Assembly: GCA_039707465.1 (NCBI GenBank)
Contig: CM077645.1
Location: 147,060,503-147,124,502 of the forward strand
Direction of reading: 5' to 3'
Length of the DNA stretch: 64,000 nucleotides
Origin: Rhabdophis nuchalis
Taxonomy: Eukaryota > Chordata > Lepidosauria > Squamata > Natricidae
Part shown: piece after piece, positions 63,301 to 64,000 of the stretch
How positions within the stretch are numbered: position 1 is the first letter of the stretch
How the letters are laid out: every line of letters begins with the position of its first letter
Position numbers and translations under genes: made by a program
The notes under the pieces: generated by a model
The model's database searches: none
Seen by the model: the letters and a program-made list of their open reading frames with translations, nothing else
What the model was told of the DNA's origin: nothing

Positions 63301-63499
63301 TTGAGGGAGGTGTAACTTCACCTACTTCTCCTCTGGATCCTTCCCTTTTACTCTAACAGCAATGTCGGATCCTATTTTCCCAACTCCTTCTCCCTTTTAT
63401 TATTTATTTACTGAATTTTTATGCGACCCATTTCAGTAATATAGCAACTCTGGGTAGCTTACAGTATAATGAAAGATAAAATGGAACATAAAGTTAAAA

Positions 63500-63577
63500 A
63501 AGGACCCTGGGTCCTTTTTTAGGAGAAGGGTGGGGTATAAATTTAATAAAATAAATAAATAAAAAATTAAATTAAAA
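63500..63577 (+). mobile_element. L2-type 3' tail
   Basis: GGACCCTGGGTCC followed by GGAGAAGGGTGGGGTATAA and AATAA repeats; end of a severely truncated L2. Confidence 0.7.
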
Positions 63578-63583
63578 ACCAAG

Positions 63584-63892
63584 ATGGTGGGCAGTATCTT
63601 CTCTATCCTGTCAGCCTACCCAATGTCTTTGTCAGGGCACCAGGCCAAGGGGCAGAGACAAATTTTTGGACTCTTCCGGAAGGCCAGGAGAGTGCAGGTG
63701 GATCTCATCTCTGGTGGGAGAATATTCCAGAGGGTGGAGGCCACAGCAGAAAAGGTTCATCTCATGGATCCCACCAGCCTAAATTCTTTGGACAAGGAGA
63801 TTCAAATAAGACCCCTTTCTACTGGAACAACTGGGATGGGTTACTCTCATTTTAGTATAAGGCAGTTCCTTATATACCTTCCTTTTATTTAA
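63584..63892 (+). mobile_element. possible LINE C-terminal fragment
   Basis: A 102-codon frame with SGGRIFQRVEATAEKV resembles the FSVAGPALWNDL-type C-terminus of L2/CR1 LINEs (a nucleotide block ATTCCAGAGGGTGG also recurs). The family is not clear; a random frame cannot be excluded. Confidence 0.35.
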
Positions 63893-64000
63893 GGAGCAAG
63901 TGAATTACAAAACTAAGAGCAGCTATGTTGATGTTGTATTGATGTGGTATACAGCCTACAGAAATATTCTAACATTTGGCAAAAATGTAACACCAAAGGG

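Noticed and set aside
63584..63892. Host protein exon
   Set aside because: Residues and nucleotides resemble LINE C-terminal sequence and an L2 tail lies immediately upstream.

Overview
This window looks like a gene-poor stretch of a squamate reptile genome, most likely a snake. The evidence is the repeat mix. It has L2-clade and CR1-type LINEs, a Bov-B (RTE) LINE 3' end, tRNA-derived squamate SINEs, many short hAT and TA-flanked (Tc1/mariner-type) elements, Penelope-like and Helitron sequences, and long GATA/ATGG/AGGT-type microsatellites. No host gene is securely visible. The only candidate is one short exon-like segment ending in a GTAAGA donor at 119-230. No rRNA or tRNA gene, operon or CRISPR array is present. 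Superfamily names are read from protein motifs, terminal repeats and target-site duplications (TSDs), not from a database search.

Layout. 0-7 kb: a SINE, then a TA-flanked element containing a CR1-type LINE that itself contains an L2 fragment, followed by hAT and mariner-type short elements. 7-10.2 kb: a minus-strand L2 LINE with one uninterrupted frame carrying endonuclease and reverse transcriptase. 10.2-14.4 kb: mostly unassigned DNA with hAT MITEs. 14.5-16.1 kb: two Helitrons head to tail, both carrying an AGGT-rich satellite. 17.8-20.5 kb: an ORF1-only L1-type element, a TA element split by a solo LTR, and a TA element split by CR1. 21-29 kb: L2 copies (one with a 634-codon frame), a Penelope-like foldback and GATA/ATGG microsatellites. 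29.1-32.8 kb: an L2 split by a full-length hAT transposon with a decayed ZMYM1-like transposase. 33-45 kb: hAT and TA elements, Bov-B, several CR1 copies and a SINE. 45.5-50.6 kb: a second ORF1-only L1-type copy with a 17-bp TSD, a 232-bp near-perfect palindrome with hammerhead-like cores, and another L2 with a 460-codon frame. 50-64 kb: more nested hAT/TA elements, a third ORF1-only copy with a 19-bp TSD, a Penelope-like 3' end, a satellite-bearing TA element and CR1.

How the parts relate. The L2, CR1 and Bov-B pieces come from target-primed reverse transcription (5' truncation, simple-repeat tails). The three ORF1-only L1-type copies have A-rich ends, and two have long TSDs, which fits L1-machinery mobilisation of a half-L1 family. 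The hAT elements repeatedly show 8-bp TSDs, and the mariner-type ones show TA. The most interesting items are the ORF1-only L1 family, the Penelope-like palindromes with hammerhead-like cores, the tandem Helitrons sharing a satellite with an unrelated DNA transposon, and the layered hAT nests.
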